The translations under genes were made by a program, and so were the position numbers. Positions 1 to 9,377 of a stretch of 63,908 nt of DNA are shown piece by piece. How positions within the stretch are numbered: position 1 is the first letter of the stretch; every line of letters begins with the position of its first letter. The DNA is from Flavobacteriales bacterium (GTDB lineage: Bacteria > Bacteroidota > Bacteroidia > Flavobacteriales_D > Sanyastnellaceae): NCBI GenBank assembly GCA_029242765.1, contig JAQWTJ010000105.1:1-63908 (forward strand), in the 5' to 3' direction. Below the pieces are notes generated by a model that saw only the letters and a program-made list of their open reading frames with translations, was not told the origin of the DNA and made no database searches.

Positions 1-899
1 CGTGCATTGGTAGAAATAATCTCGGATGTGATGCCTAATGCTGGCAAAATCACGATGTACACCTCAGGGTGCCCCAAAAACCAAAACAAGTGCTGGAACA
101 AAATTGGAGAGCCGCCTGTCACGTCCAAAGCCTCACCGGCAATGAAGATGTCGCTCAAATAAAAAGCCGTCCCCATCGAACGGTCCATCAACATTAAAAC
201 CACAGCAGACACTAGCACAGGGAAACTCAACACCCCCAATATTGCAGTCGCCAAGAACGCCCACATTGTCAGCGGCATGCGAAGCATCTTCATGCCTTTT
301 GTCCGAAGACTCATGATGGTCACGATGTAGTTCAAACTGCCCAAAAGAGAACTCACCACAAACAAGGTCATGCTCACCAACCACATGGTCATGCCCAAGC
401 CCGAGCCCGGCATCGCCTGAGGCAAAGCACTCAATGGCGGATAAATCGTCCATCCTGCTGAAGCGGCACCGCCTTCAACAAAAAGTGAAAAGATCATGAT
501 TACGCTCGAGGTAAAGAAGAACCAGTAGCTGAGCATGTTCAAAAATCCCGATGCCATATCGCGTGCGCCGATTTGGAGTGGAATCAACAAGTTGGAGAAC
601 GTCCCTGATAGTCCACCCGTTAAAACGAAGAAGACCATAATCGTTCCGTGAATCGTCACAATGGCCAGATAGCCGTTGCGATCCAGCACACCGCCATCGC
701 CCCATTTGCCCATGAAGGTGTCAATGATGCCGAAGGACTCTCCGGGCCATGCTATCTGCAGACGGAAGAAGACCGAGAGCATCACAGCCACAAGGCCCAT
801 AATAATCGCAGTGATCAAAAACTGCTTCGAGATCATCTTATGATCATGGGAGAAAATGTACTTCGAAATGAAGCTCTCCTTGTGGTGTGCGTTTGCCAT
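1..899 (-). CDS. coxA: cytochrome c oxidase subunit I (3' part outside window)
   Basis: Catalytic subunit of an A-type haem-copper oxidase in the inner membrane; it reduces O2 to water and pumps protons. Only the first 299 codons are present; the rest lies left of base 1. Translating the reverse strand from the ATG at 899 gives a short His-containing cytosolic start (MANAHHKESF), then hydrophobic helices with family signatures in order: HGTIM (helix with a low-spin haem ligand), WTIYPPL, and QHLFWFLGHPEVY, which carries a CuB histidine and the His-Tyr pair. It starts 23 bases after the coxB stop on the same strand, so it is the last visible gene of the act-cox operon. The remaining CuB histidines and the haem a3 ligand should lie in the missing part. 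Confidence 0.95.
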   Translation of the reverse strand, partial: MANAHHKESFISKYIFSHDHKMISKQFLITAIIMGLVAVMLSVFFRLQIAWPGESFGIIDTFMGKWGDGGVLDRNGYLAIVTIHGTIMVFFVLTGGLSGTFSNLLIPLQIGARDMASGFLNMLSYWFFFTSSVIMIFSLFVEGGAASAGWTIYPPLSALPQAMPGSGLGMTMWLVSMTLFVVSSLLGSLNYIVTIMSLRTKGMKMLRMPLTMWAFLATAILGVLSFPVLVSAVVLMLMDRSMGTAFYLSDIFIAGEALDVTGGSPILFQHLFWFLGHPEVYIVILPALGITSEIISTNA

Positions 900-922
900 T
901 TGAATGCGTTTCGCTCGTTCGA

Positions 923-2347
923 TCAGTGTGATTTTGCGTGTTCCGCCGAGGCCAGTTCTTCCGCCGAGTCACCAGCCGCTTCTGCCGACACTTCGCCCTC
1001 CGGCTCATCAGCACTTACAAAAACCTCCTGCTCGGCAAGCCAAGCCTCATAGGACTCCGGGGAGTCCACAACCACATCCATCTTCATGTTGAAGTGGGCC
1101 GCTCCACATATCTTATTGCAGAGCAGTATATAGTTGAAATCGGGATCTCCTAAGATGGTGCGCATGCTATCGGTGGTGATAATTGGCGTCATCTTAAAGC
1201 GCGTTGGCACGCCCGGTACCGTGTTCATCTGTGCCCGGAAATGCGGCATGTACGCCGAGTGAATCACGTCGCGGCTGCGGAAGACAAACTCCACTTCACG
1301 CCCCACGGGGATGTGGAACTCTCCCTTGACAATTTGGTCGTCAAGGCCGGCTTCCCAGGCATCAACACCGCTATCAAATTCAAATCCCTTCACATCCAAC
1401 ACCCGCTCACGATGCCGCTCCAGACGGTGCTTCTTCGCTCGCTGCGTCTCAATCTTCGCATCGGTCCAAATCAAAAGCGCATCACCGCCATGAGCAAGCA
1501 AATGGTCAATCTCTGCAATGCGTTGCTCTGCTATGGCCTTCCACTGGTCATTGTGGGCGTGGCCGTCGTGATCGTGATCGTCGTGCCCGTGATCGTCGTG
1601 CCCGTGATCACCTCCGCCCATAGTCGCTTTCAGCGTCTCGCGCTCAGCGTGCAATAGCCCTACCTCATGGGCCAAGTCGCTGTCAATTTTGTCAATCTTT
1701 TCTTGCAATGTTGCCAAAACTTCAGCACTTCCAGCCCTGGTGATGAGGCCCAGGGGATTGGATGAGGTGATGAAATTGTAGTTGCCCTGACCGAATTCGC
1801 CGTCCGCGCCAGGGTAGCGAACAGACCAATCAAACTGCTTGGAATACAGCTCGATATGCAAAGCATCCTCCGAGGGCGCGTCGGTAATCTGCGCCCAAGT
1901 TTTCAGGCCGTAAATGATAATCACCGCCATAACAATTGATGGAATCACCGTCCAGATTAACTCCAGGCGGTTATCGTGGGCAAAGAAAGTGGCCTTGCGA
2001 TTCGGGTCGTATGCGTACTTCCACGCAAAGAAGAAGAGCAAGCCATTGACCAGTACAAACACCGGAGTGATGATCCACCAATTGAAATTCATCAGCCAGT
2101 CCAAGTCCACACCATGGGCCGAGGCCGACTCCGGAAGCATGTTGCCGTAGTAACGGTACAAATACACTGTAGCGCCCATCAAGACCAAGTAGAACACCAC
2201 GAACATGGAGCCGATCAAGCGCGTGTCCGCGTGTGAGATGTCCTCTTCACGGCGGCCCGAGAGACGCACTGAGAGGTCGGATACTTTGGCCAACTGAGCG
2301 ATGGCAACAATGCCAACGATGACGACCAGTAGAATGAGAAAGTTCAT
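923..2347 (-). CDS. coxB: cytochrome c oxidase subunit II (CuA subunit) with His-rich coiled-coil insertion
   Basis: Accepts electrons from cytochrome c or directly from ACIII and passes them to subunit I through the binuclear CuA centre. The protein has 474 residues, longer than the usual 250-400. Visible in order: an extra N-terminal membrane helix (residues 2-20), a second hydrophobic segment (about 47-67), the two standard subunit II helices (about 88-112 and 128-147), then the periplasmic cupredoxin domain. The CuA motif CNKICGAAHFNM is intact, as is an upstream His in VIHSAYMP. Between the first and later strands of the cupredoxin domain sits an insertion of roughly 110 residues (about 205-315) made of charged helical sequence and a tract of alternating His and Asp (about 243-267). 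The C-terminal tail is acidic. Lies 19 bases downstream of actF. Confidence 0.95.
   Translation of the reverse strand: MNFLILLVVIVGIVAIAQLAKVSDLSVRLSGRREEDISHADTRLIGSMFVVFYLVLMGATVYLYRYYGNMLPESASAHGVDLDWLMNFNWWIITPVFVLVNGLLFFFAWKYAYDPNRKATFFAHDNRLELIWTVIPSIVMAVIIIYGLKTWAQITDAPSEDALHIELYSKQFDWSVRYPGADGEFGQGNYNFITSSNPLGLITRAGSAEVLATLQEKIDKIDSDLAHEVGLLHAERETLKATMGGGDHGHDDHGHDDHDHDGHAHNDQWKAIAEQRIAEIDHLLAHGGDALLIWTDAKIETQRAKKHRLERHRERVLDVKGFEFDSGVDAWEAGLDDQIVKGEFHIPVGREVEFVFRSRDVIHSAYMPHFRAQMNTVPGVPTRFKMTPIITTDSMRTILGDPDFNYILLCNKICGAAHFNMKMDVVVDSPESYEAWLAEQEVFVSADEPEGEVSAEAAGDSAEELASAEHAKSH
1561..1616 (-). repeat. short tandem repeat coding the His/Asp tract of coxB
   Basis: A 15-base unit is present twice in full (1575-1604) with degenerate partial copies on both sides. 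It encodes GHDDH repeats on the minus strand. Such a tract is prone to slippage in multiples of 15 bases, which would change the number of histidines without breaking the frame. Confidence 0.8.
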
Positions 2348-2366
2348 GCCTATAGAGTTTGGTCGA

Positions 2367-3623
2367 TCAGTAATTCAATGCTTTTGACTCCTCCAAGAAC
2401 GGATGGTTCACAGGAATTAACGGCACTTTCTCAAGCGCGCGAAAGACCACGTGAATGAAAAGGCCGAGGAAGCCCAAGAATGAGCCCCACTCGAGAAATC
2501 CAAATTCAGCGTGTGAATGCAGCGTGCCCGGCGCCACAAGCAAGTACACATCAAGGTAGTGGCCGAAGAATATTAAAATGCTCACGGGAATCATGAAGTA
2601 AATATTGCGCTTGGCATCCCTAGCAATCAGCACGTAAAACGGAACGGCAAAATTCATGAAGAACATCCCCAAGAACATCACCTTATAATCAGTGAACATC
2701 CGAGCGATGTAGTAAGTCACTTCCTCTGGAATGTTCGAATACCAAATCAGCATGAACTGAGAGAAAAAGAGGTAGCTCCACAGCATAGAAATGGCGAACA
2801 CCCACTTGCCCATATCGTGCATGTGACTATCCGTGAGCTGAGGGAAGGATCCGCGAGCGCGCATCCATGTCAAGGTCACTGTTGCGAAAATGAGCATGCT
2901 CACCCACATTCCACTGAAGATGTACCAACCGAACAAAGTAGAGAACCAGTGCGTGTCAATTGACATGAGCCAGTCCCACGACATCATCGAGCTGAATACA
3001 GCAAAGAACACCAAGAACAATGCACCGCGACGGTACATTTTGTAGTGCAATTTGGTGCCCCCGATCCGATCCTCTTCAAGCGACCACTTGCGGAACATCT
3101 TGGCGAAGATCAAGTACGTCGCCAAATACACCAGCGTCCGAGCCCAGAAGAAGCCTGGGCTCAAGTAGGCCGACTTCCCAGAAATGATAGCGTCAAACGC
3201 AGGATTAGCAACTGCTCCGTCTGCCGCTTCGTGGCTCATCGAGCCGTCAGGCAACAAAAACTCGTAATACAAAGTGCTGTCCATCCAATGGTAGAGATGG
3301 TGCAAGTGGAATTGGCCCCCAAGCAGCACCACAAGAATCACAAGCGCACCGACAGGTAAGTAGGAAAAAATGGCCTCGAACACGCGCTTCAGAACGGCCG
3401 ACCAGCCGCTCTCGGTGGCGTACTGCAATGCGTAAAAGAACAAAGCGCCCAAGGCGATTGAAAAGTAAAAGAACCCGTTGACCAATAGATTGGCCCACCA
3501 GCGTTGGTGTCCATGGGAGTGGTCGTTGAGAAACCCGAAGACCAGCGCGACAACACCCAAGCCCATCAAGGCATAAGTCAGCTTCTTTGCGCGTCCTTCA
3601 AATTGAAATTGCTTGGCCTCCAT
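2367..3623 (-). CDS. actF: alternative complex III membrane subunit ActF
   Basis: Integral membrane subunit of alternative complex III, a quinol:cytochrome c/oxidase oxidoreductase that replaces bc1 in many Bacteroidota; ActF is a distant homologue of the NrfD-like ActC. The sequence is almost entirely hydrophobic, with about ten membrane segments, starting with MEAKQFQFEGRAKKLTYALMG. I chose the ATG at 3623 (418 residues) because it lies just after the actE stop; a longer reading begins with GTG at 3665 and would overlap actE by 41 bases. Its place between actE and coxB matches the usual act-cox order and suggests an ACIII-oxidase supercomplex. Confidence 0.93.
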   Translation of the reverse strand: MEAKQFQFEGRAKKLTYALMGLGVVALVFGFLNDHSHGHQRWWANLLVNGFFYFSIALGALFFYALQYATESGWSAVLKRVFEAIFSYLPVGALVILVVLLGGQFHLHHLYHWMDSTLYYEFLLPDGSMSHEAADGAVANPAFDAIISGKSAYLSPGFFWARTLVYLATYLIFAKMFRKWSLEEDRIGGTKLHYKMYRRGALFLVFFAVFSSMMSWDWLMSIDTHWFSTLFGWYIFSGMWVSMLIFATVTLTWMRARGSFPQLTDSHMHDMGKWVFAISMLWSYLFFSQFMLIWYSNIPEEVTYYIARMFTDYKVMFLGMFFMNFAVPFYVLIARDAKRNIYFMIPVSILIFFGHYLDVYLLVAPGTLHSHAEFGFLEWGSFLGFLGLFIHVVFRALEKVPLIPVNHPFLEESKALNY

Positions 3624-3624
3624 G

Positions 3625-4275
3625 TTAGTGCGTGTCAGCGGTTGCGTCCGTTTCTTCTCCTCCACCTTGAAGGACGTTGATGTATGCGATGATTTCCCAC
3701 CGCTGGCGCGGGTTGAGCTGCGAAGCGTGCGAGCCCATCAGGCCCTTTCCATAGGTCATCGAGTGGTACATTTTTCCGTCAGGCAAATCAGCAAGTTTGA
3801 CGCTGTAGCTCGGGATGCCCACAATATGACCGTTTTCTGAAATCTTACCGTCGCCGTCGCCCTTCTCTCCGTGACATTGCGTGCACATCGTCTGGTAGAG
3901 CACCTCGCCTGCAGCGGCATTGGCCTCGTTCTGCTCCAATGGTGAATGCCAATTCAAACCCGCCTTCTCATACCCTTCTGGGGTGTTTGGGAACGGATAA
4001 GGCATAGCCAATGACTTTGCCGTGCTGTCCTCGCCCATGTATGCGATGGTGCCCTCGACCGGCTTGCGCGCCGACATGGTCGCGCGCTGAGCCATGGCCG
4101 ATTCCTCCGTTACGTAGTAAGGGTCCATCCCATAATCGACATAGGCCTCCACCGCGTGCGAGCGGTACATATCGGGCATGTACTCGAGCCCCGGTGAGTC
4201 CGGATTTGTTACGCAACTTCCCAAAATCAGGGTTGAAGCGACCAGAATCGTAAGCAGAATATTAGATGGTCTCAT
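3625..4275 (-). CDS. actE: alternative complex III mono-haem cytochrome c subunit ActE (lipoprotein)
   Basis: Periplasmic mono-haem cytochrome of ACIII that carries electrons from the ActA haems towards the oxidase. 216 residues. The N-terminus is a lipoprotein signal with lipobox LGSC (Cys about residue 20), so it should be membrane-anchored through a lipid. The single haem motif is CTQCH, followed by GEKGDGDGK, typical of class I cytochromes c. A later Met in the C-terminal half (KGLMGSHASQL region) could be the sixth haem ligand. The ATG at 4275 overlaps the actD stop as ATGA, indicating translational coupling; a GTG one codon upstream is a less likely start. Confidence 0.94.
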   Translation of the reverse strand: MRPSNILLTILVASTLILGSCVTNPDSPGLEYMPDMYRSHAVEAYVDYGMDPYYVTEESAMAQRATMSARKPVEGTIAYMGEDSTAKSLAMPYPFPNTPEGYEKAGLNWHSPLEQNEANAAAGEVLYQTMCTQCHGEKGDGDGKISENGHIVGIPSYSVKLADLPDGKMYHSMTYGKGLMGSHASQLNPRQRWEIIAYINVLQGGGEETDATADTH

Positions 4276-4814
4276 CACGCTTCGTATTGCTTGGTGCTCA
4301 TCTCGAAGGGGCTGGTCTTCGAAGCGGCCGCCTCGAGTTCCTCGGCCGACATTTCATTTTCCGAATCCAGCATCTCAATCACGAACATGTTATCGGTGGT
4401 TCGGGGATCCGGGTTGGTCGCAGGCATGCCCGGAAGCGTGCCATTGCGAAGCAAATAGGTCAAGGCCATGCCGTGTGCAGCGCACAATACGCTGAACTCA
4501 AAAATGACTGGCACAAACGCGGGAATATTCTCCCACAGCGAAAAACTTGGCTTTCCACCGATGTTCATCGGCCAATCCGAAATCATGAAGTACCACAAGC
4601 CCAAAAGCGCTAGCGAGGTGCCGGTCATTGCAAACATGAATGAAACGATCGCCAGGCGCGTACGCTTGATGCCGATCACCGGGTCAATACCATGGACCGG
4701 AAACGGTGAATAAACGTCATTGATATGGATGCCTTGTGCAACGAGTTTGCTTGCCGCATCGAGCAGCTTACTGTCGTCGTCATACATCACGTGAAGAACC
4801 TTGCTGGTCACCAT
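4275..4814 (-). CDS. actD: alternative complex III subunit ActD (DUF3341)
   Basis: Small ACIII subunit of the DUF3341 family, 179 residues. It begins with a soluble ferredoxin-like fold region (residues 1-60, including the GIHINDVYSPFPVHG stretch typical of the family), followed by two membrane helices (about 60-80 and 95-120) and a charged C-terminal tail. It has no cofactor motif. It is thought to stabilise the complex; its exact role is not established. It lies one base after actC and overlaps actE by four bases, so the three genes are tightly coupled. Confidence 0.92.
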   Translation of the reverse strand: MVTSKVLHVMYDDDSKLLDAASKLVAQGIHINDVYSPFPVHGIDPVIGIKRTRLAIVSFMFAMTGTSLALLGLWYFMISDWPMNIGGKPSFSLWENIPAFVPVIFEFSVLCAAHGMALTYLLRNGTLPGMPATNPDPRTTDNMFVIEMLDSENEMSAEELEAAASKTSPFEMSTKQYEA

Positions 4815-4815
4815 C

Positions 4816-6201
4816 TTACTTCGATTCTTTAAGGGCCGCTTGCTTCTGGCTGTCTCCCGATGATTTGAGAATTGACTTCAATTCGTTCAAGGCCAATACG
4901 GGGAAGAACCGCGTAAAGAGCAAGAACAGCGTCAAGAAAATGCCCAGCGTTCCGATGAAAACCCCCACGTCCATGCTGGTTGCATTGAATTCCCCCCAAG
5001 AAGAAGGGTTGTAATCCCGGTGAAGCGATGTCACAATGATCACATAACGTTCGAACCACATGCCGATGTTGACGACAATCGATAGAATGAACGTCGCCAC
5101 CAAACTGCGACGGATTTTCTTAATCCAAAACAACTGTGGTGAAATCACATTGCATGTCATCATGGTCCAGTAGCTCAAAGCGTACGGCCCGGAGAAACGA
5201 TTGATAAAAGCGTAACTCTCATACTCCACACCGCTGTACCAAGAGATAAACAACTCCGTCAAGTAGGCCACGCCCACAATCGAACCGGTTACAATGATTA
5301 CGATGTTCATGTACTCCACGTGACGCACGTGGATGTAATCTTTCAGGTTCATCGTCTTGCGCATCACAAGCATCAGGGTCTGCACCATAGCAAAGCCCGA
5401 GAAAACAGCGCCCGAAACGAAGTACGGCGGGAAAATAGTCGTGTGCCAGCCCGGAATCACAGACGTTGCAAAGTCCATCGATACAATCGAGTGCACCGAG
5501 AACACCAGCGGCGTAGCAATACCCGCAAGCACCAAACTCACTTCCTCAAAGCGGTTCCAATGCTTGGCTCTTCCGCTCCAGCCAAAGCTTAAAACTCCGT
5601 AAATCTTCTTTTGCCAAGACCCCGTGACCCGGTCGCGAATTGTCGCAAAGTCAGGAATCAAACCAATGTACCAAAACACCAGAGACACAGAGAAGTACGT
5701 CGAGATGGCGAAAACGTCCCACAGCAGCGGCGAATTGAAGTTCACCCACAGTGAACCGAATTGATTCGGAAGTGGCAACACCCAATACCCAAGCCATAAG
5801 CGGCCCATATGAATACCCGGAAAGGTCGCGGCCATAATCACCGCGAAAATGGTCATCGCCTCAGCCGAGCGGTTGATCGCCATTCGCCATTTCTGACGGA
5901 AGAGCAACAACACCGCGGAAATCAGCGTGCCCGCGTGACCGATACCGACCCACCACACGAAGTTTGTGATATCCCAAGCCCAGCCCACGGTCTTATTCAG
6001 ACCCCAAACGCCGACGCCCGTACCTATCAAATACAGAATGCAGCCGATGCCATACAGGGCAACCAAGCTGGAAATAGTGATTAGGATTTTCCACCCCCTC
6101 GGTGCGGGTCCCACAATGGGGGCCAACACATCGTCAGTGATCTGCTGATAGGTTTTATTCCCTAGAATCAGGGGCTCCCGGATGGATGCTTCGTGCTGCA
6201 T
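4816..6201 (-). CDS. actC: alternative complex III quinone-binding membrane subunit ActC (NrfD-like)
   Basis: NrfD/PsrC-family membrane protein of 461 residues with about ten helices. In characterised ACIII it holds the menaquinol oxidation site next to the ActB iron-sulfur subunit. The family hallmarks RGWKILITIS, WVGIGHAGTLISA and ATFPGIHMGRLW are present. It starts three bases after the actB stop. Together with ActF it forms the membrane core of the complex. Confidence 0.95.
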   Translation of the reverse strand: MQHEASIREPLILGNKTYQQITDDVLAPIVGPAPRGWKILITISSLVALYGIGCILYLIGTGVGVWGLNKTVGWAWDITNFVWWVGIGHAGTLISAVLLLFRQKWRMAINRSAEAMTIFAVIMAATFPGIHMGRLWLGYWVLPLPNQFGSLWVNFNSPLLWDVFAISTYFSVSLVFWYIGLIPDFATIRDRVTGSWQKKIYGVLSFGWSGRAKHWNRFEEVSLVLAGIATPLVFSVHSIVSMDFATSVIPGWHTTIFPPYFVSGAVFSGFAMVQTLMLVMRKTMNLKDYIHVRHVEYMNIVIIVTGSIVGVAYLTELFISWYSGVEYESYAFINRFSGPYALSYWTMMTCNVISPQLFWIKKIRRSLVATFILSIVVNIGMWFERYVIIVTSLHRDYNPSSWGEFNATSMDVGVFIGTLGIFLTLFLLFTRFFPVLALNELKSILKSSGDSQKQAALKESK

Positions 6202-6204
6202 GAA

Positions 6205-9200
6205 TCAGGCCTTATCGTTGTTGCGCACCTTGGTGAGGTAGGCGATGTTAGGTTGAATTCCGACTTCTTCCAATGCGTGGTATGCACGATTGTTGTCGTA
6301 CGTCGCTCGCACCTCGCTCTGGCGATCGTTCAAGTCCCCAAACGTGATGGCGTGTGTGGGGCAAGCCTCGGCGCATGCCGTTTGAATCGCTCCGTCCACC
6401 ACAGGCTGACCCGCTTTTTTGGCGGCGAGTTTGCCTTCCTGTGTTCGCTGTACACACAAGCTGCACTTTTCCATTACACCCCTTGTGCGAACCACCACAT
6501 CGGGGTTCAAGACCAAGCGCATCATTGCGTCCTGGGCGGGGTTACTGTTTTGGAACTTGCTGTTTCCGTTGTAGTTGAACCAATTGAATCTCCGGACTTT
6601 AAATGGGCAGTTGTTCGCACAATACCGCGTACCGATGCAACGGTTGTAGGCCATTTGGTTCATGCCTTCGTTGCTATGGGTCGTGGCCGCAACCGGACAA
6701 ACCGTCTCACACGGTGCGTGGCTGCAGTGCTGACACATCATCGGCATGTGAACCGTCTCAGGGTTTGCCGAAGGCTCCTCCATCTTCGCATAAGTGCCGA
6801 CCACGCCCAAGCCTTCCTCAGCGCCACGCTCTTTATTCCAATCCGAAGCGTAGAAGCGATCAATCCGCATCCAGTGCATATCACGGTGACGTAAAACTTC
6901 GTCCTTGCCTACCACAGCCACATTGTTCTCGATGTGACAAGCCGTCACACATGCACTGCATCCCGTGCAACTCGTCAGGTCGATAGCCATGCCCCAGCGG
7001 TGGCCCACTTCGTCGACGGCGTGCTCGTGCCACATATCAAAGTTGTCGAGCGTCTTTTTATCGAGCGCATTGATCTCGCCATCTCCGTTGATATCTGCAT
7101 GAACGCCTAGGCCCATCGCTTTGTTCCAAGAGGCTTCGCCTCGCGCTGCAGACATTTCTGGTACAAAAGCGCCCAGAGTCGTCTCCTTCACAATCGAATC
7201 ACGGCCCATGAACGTGTGGTGCATCTGCGTGCAGGCCAATGCATACGTTTCACCCGTTGATTCAATGCTCACGTCTAAAGCCACGTACTGCGGCAAACCG
7301 CTCTGATCGCCTACTAGCGCAAAGGCGTTTTCCCCAATCGGCATCAAGTTGCCGTTCTCATCCGCCAAATGCTCGCCGTCTCCCCCCACTTGGTAGGCAG
7401 CTCGGCCGATGGCCTCACCACTTGCACCTCGGCCGTAGCCTATGGCGATGCCCACTGTACCCGGCGCCTGTCCCGGCTGCATGAATGCAGGCAACTCCAC
7501 GCTGCGGTTGCCAACGGTCACGCGCACCAGCGAAGCGGGGTCCTTTTCTGCGAGATGCAGATTCAAGCCCAAGTCCTCCATGTCACCGCGCGACATCGTC
7601 ACGTAGTTGTCCCATGTGACCTTCGAAATTGGGTCTGGCGTCTCTTGCAACATGGGGTTGCCGATGGATTGGCCGTCGCCGATGGTCACCTTCTGATAGA
7701 AGGTCGCTTGGAATTTGCCCCCCTTGGTTTCATTCACCGCCATAGCCGGGGCAAGGATGCTAACCGCAGAAACATCAGCAGCCGGTTCCACCGCGTCGTT
7801 GTTGCTCATCGAACCGGCATATAACCCCTCATTCCAGACCTTTGCATCCATCGTGCCACGCACATAGTTGTTCCAGTTCTGTGGCGCTCCTGTCCAAGCC
7901 AGGAAACTCTCCCCCGCCTCACGCGAGTTGAAAAGCGGTGAAATCGTAGGCTGCATCAGTTCCACCGAACCGGATGCACGCTGCAAATCGCCCCACGATT
8001 CAAGCCAGTGGTGGGTCGGTATAGAAGCCGTGCATCGGCTTGACGTCTCGTCTGCATATAGCGCCGTGGATGCGCTAAAGCCGACTTGGTCCAAACCGGC
8101 AATGAAGCCTTCAGCATCAGGTGCATTGTAGGCCGGGTTGCATCCGTGCATCACCAGCAAGGCCACCTTCCCAGCGTTCATATCCGCCGTCAGCGAGGCC
8201 AAAGCAGAATGGTCACCTGCAAACATCCTGTTGCCCTCCCATTTGATGGTCGTGCCAAACGCTCCGAGTGCGCGGTTGATCGCGCCCACAAGGCGCTGAA
8301 TGTTCAAGTCATTCGACCCCGCAACCACAAGTCCTTTAGAGCCGGCAGCTTTCAAATCACGGGCAGCCAGAGCCACAGCAGACTTGAGGCCTGCATTCAT
8401 ATCTGAAACCATGGCATGGCCGGTGAGCTCACCGAGCAAAGCCGCAGCTACGCGCCCTTGGTCCGCCGGGGCCACCATCGTACGATGGTCAGCGTTTGAA
8501 CCGGTCAAAGACAGGTTGGCCTCAAAAGCGTACAGCTTGCCCATTGCCCCGGTTTCGGGACGACGCCGAGAGGCCCAAGCCTCATTGTAACGGAGCGCCT
8601 CACCCCAAGTGCCCATAAAATCAGCACCCAAGCTCACCACCGTCTGAGCAGAGGAAAAGTCAAGGCTTGGGAATTCATTCCGTCCGAAGTCCTCACGAGC
8701 CACTTGGCGGATGGCACCATATCCTACAGCATCGTATTGAACATGGTCTGCACTGTGCGCCGCACAGTAGCCGTCAATCGCACGTTGGAGCGACGGGCTC
8801 AAAATCGTATTGGTCAGTACCACCTTACGCCCGTCAACTGCGGCAGCTTTTGCAGCAGCCCCATCGACATCCGCCCAAGTTGAAGCCTTGCTCGCGAGCA
8901 CGGGCCCCTGCAGGCGTTCACTGTCGTACAAACCCAACACATCCGCATTCACGCGAGCATTGACTTGGCCCAGCGGCGATGCTGCATGCGGTTTGATGGA
9001 AATCGGACGACCCTCACGTGTTTTCACAAGCACACTCGCGTAGTCCGAGCCGTTGTACATCGTGGAGGCGTAGTAATTGGCTACCCCTGGGGTGATATCC
9101 TCGGGCTTGTTGACATAGGGAATCGATTTGACCACGGGTGTCTCGCAAGCAGCGAGTGTAGCAGCCGTCAAGCTGAAGCCCATAAACTTGAGGAAGTCGC

Positions 9201-9351
9201 GGCGACCCGTGTTCACCTTTTCCAGTCGCTCATCCGATAAAAACGCGTCGATGGGTCGTTCGGCGGGGAACTCCTGAGAGGAGATGCGCTCAAATTCTGA
9301 GGTGCGGTCGAGTTCTTCAACTCCGGACCAGTATGTTTTGTTTGCAGACAT
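6205..9351 (-). CDS. actB: alternative complex III ActB, fused molybdopterin-like and iron-sulfur subunit
   Basis: 1048-residue periplasmic subunit. The N-terminus has a twin-arginine signal (GRRDFLKFMGF, about residue 50) followed by a lipobox-like LAAC, so it is probably Tat-exported and lipid-anchored. Residues about 60-720 resemble the molybdopterin oxidoreductase fold (ActB1), which in ACIII carries no molybdenum. Residues about 770-1040 form an iron-sulfur domain (ActB2) with the cysteine clusters CTGCSACVTAC, CQHCSHAPCETVC, CIGTRYCANNC and CSLC...CAEAC, fitting several [4Fe-4S]/[3Fe-4S] clusters. A dockerin-like loop DINGDGEINALD (about residue 755) sits between the two halves. It lies 26 bases after actA. 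Confidence 0.95.
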   Translation of the reverse strand: MSANKTYWSGVEELDRTSEFERISSQEFPAERPIDAFLSDERLEKVNTGRRDFLKFMGFSLTAATLAACETPVVKSIPYVNKPEDITPGVANYYASTMYNGSDYASVLVKTREGRPISIKPHAASPLGQVNARVNADVLGLYDSERLQGPVLASKASTWADVDGAAAKAAAVDGRKVVLTNTILSPSLQRAIDGYCAAHSADHVQYDAVGYGAIRQVAREDFGRNEFPSLDFSSAQTVVSLGADFMGTWGEALRYNEAWASRRRPETGAMGKLYAFEANLSLTGSNADHRTMVAPADQGRVAAALLGELTGHAMVSDMNAGLKSAVALAARDLKAAGSKGLVVAGSNDLNIQRLVGAINRALGAFGTTIKWEGNRMFAGDHSALASLTADMNAGKVALLVMHGCNPAYNAPDAEGFIAGLDQVGFSASTALYADETSSRCTASIPTHHWLESWGDLQRASGSVELMQPTISPLFNSREAGESFLAWTGAPQNWNNYVRGTMDAKVWNEGLYAGSMSNNDAVEPAADVSAVSILAPAMAVNETKGGKFQATFYQKVTIGDGQSIGNPMLQETPDPISKVTWDNYVTMSRGDMEDLGLNLHLAEKDPASLVRVTVGNRSVELPAFMQPGQAPGTVGIAIGYGRGASGEAIGRAAYQVGGDGEHLADENGNLMPIGENAFALVGDQSGLPQYVALDVSIESTGETYALACTQMHHTFMGRDSIVKETTLGAFVPEMSAARGEASWNKAMGLGVHADINGDGEINALDKKTLDNFDMWHEHAVDEVGHRWGMAIDLTSCTGCSACVTACHIENNVAVVGKDEVLRHRDMHWMRIDRFYASDWNKERGAEEGLGVVGTYAKMEEPSANPETVHMPMMCQHCSHAPCETVCPVAATTHSNEGMNQMAYNRCIGTRYCANNCPFKVRRFNWFNYNGNSKFQNSNPAQDAMMRLVLNPDVVVRTRGVMEKCSLCVQRTQEGKLAAKKAGQPVVDGAIQTACAEACPTHAITFGDLNDRQSEVRATYDNNRAYHALEEVGIQPNIAYLTKVRNNDKA

Positions 9352-9377
9352 TGCTTATCTCCTTAGCTCTGAACCAA

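Noticed and set aside
3624-3665. Longer GTG-initiated form of ActF
   Set aside because: It would overlap actE by 41 bases; the ATG at 3623 follows directly after the actE stop.
6193-6894. 233-codon open frame on the plus strand opposite actB
   Set aside because: Antisense to the iron-sulfur domain; Cys/His content is a mirror effect of codon bias.
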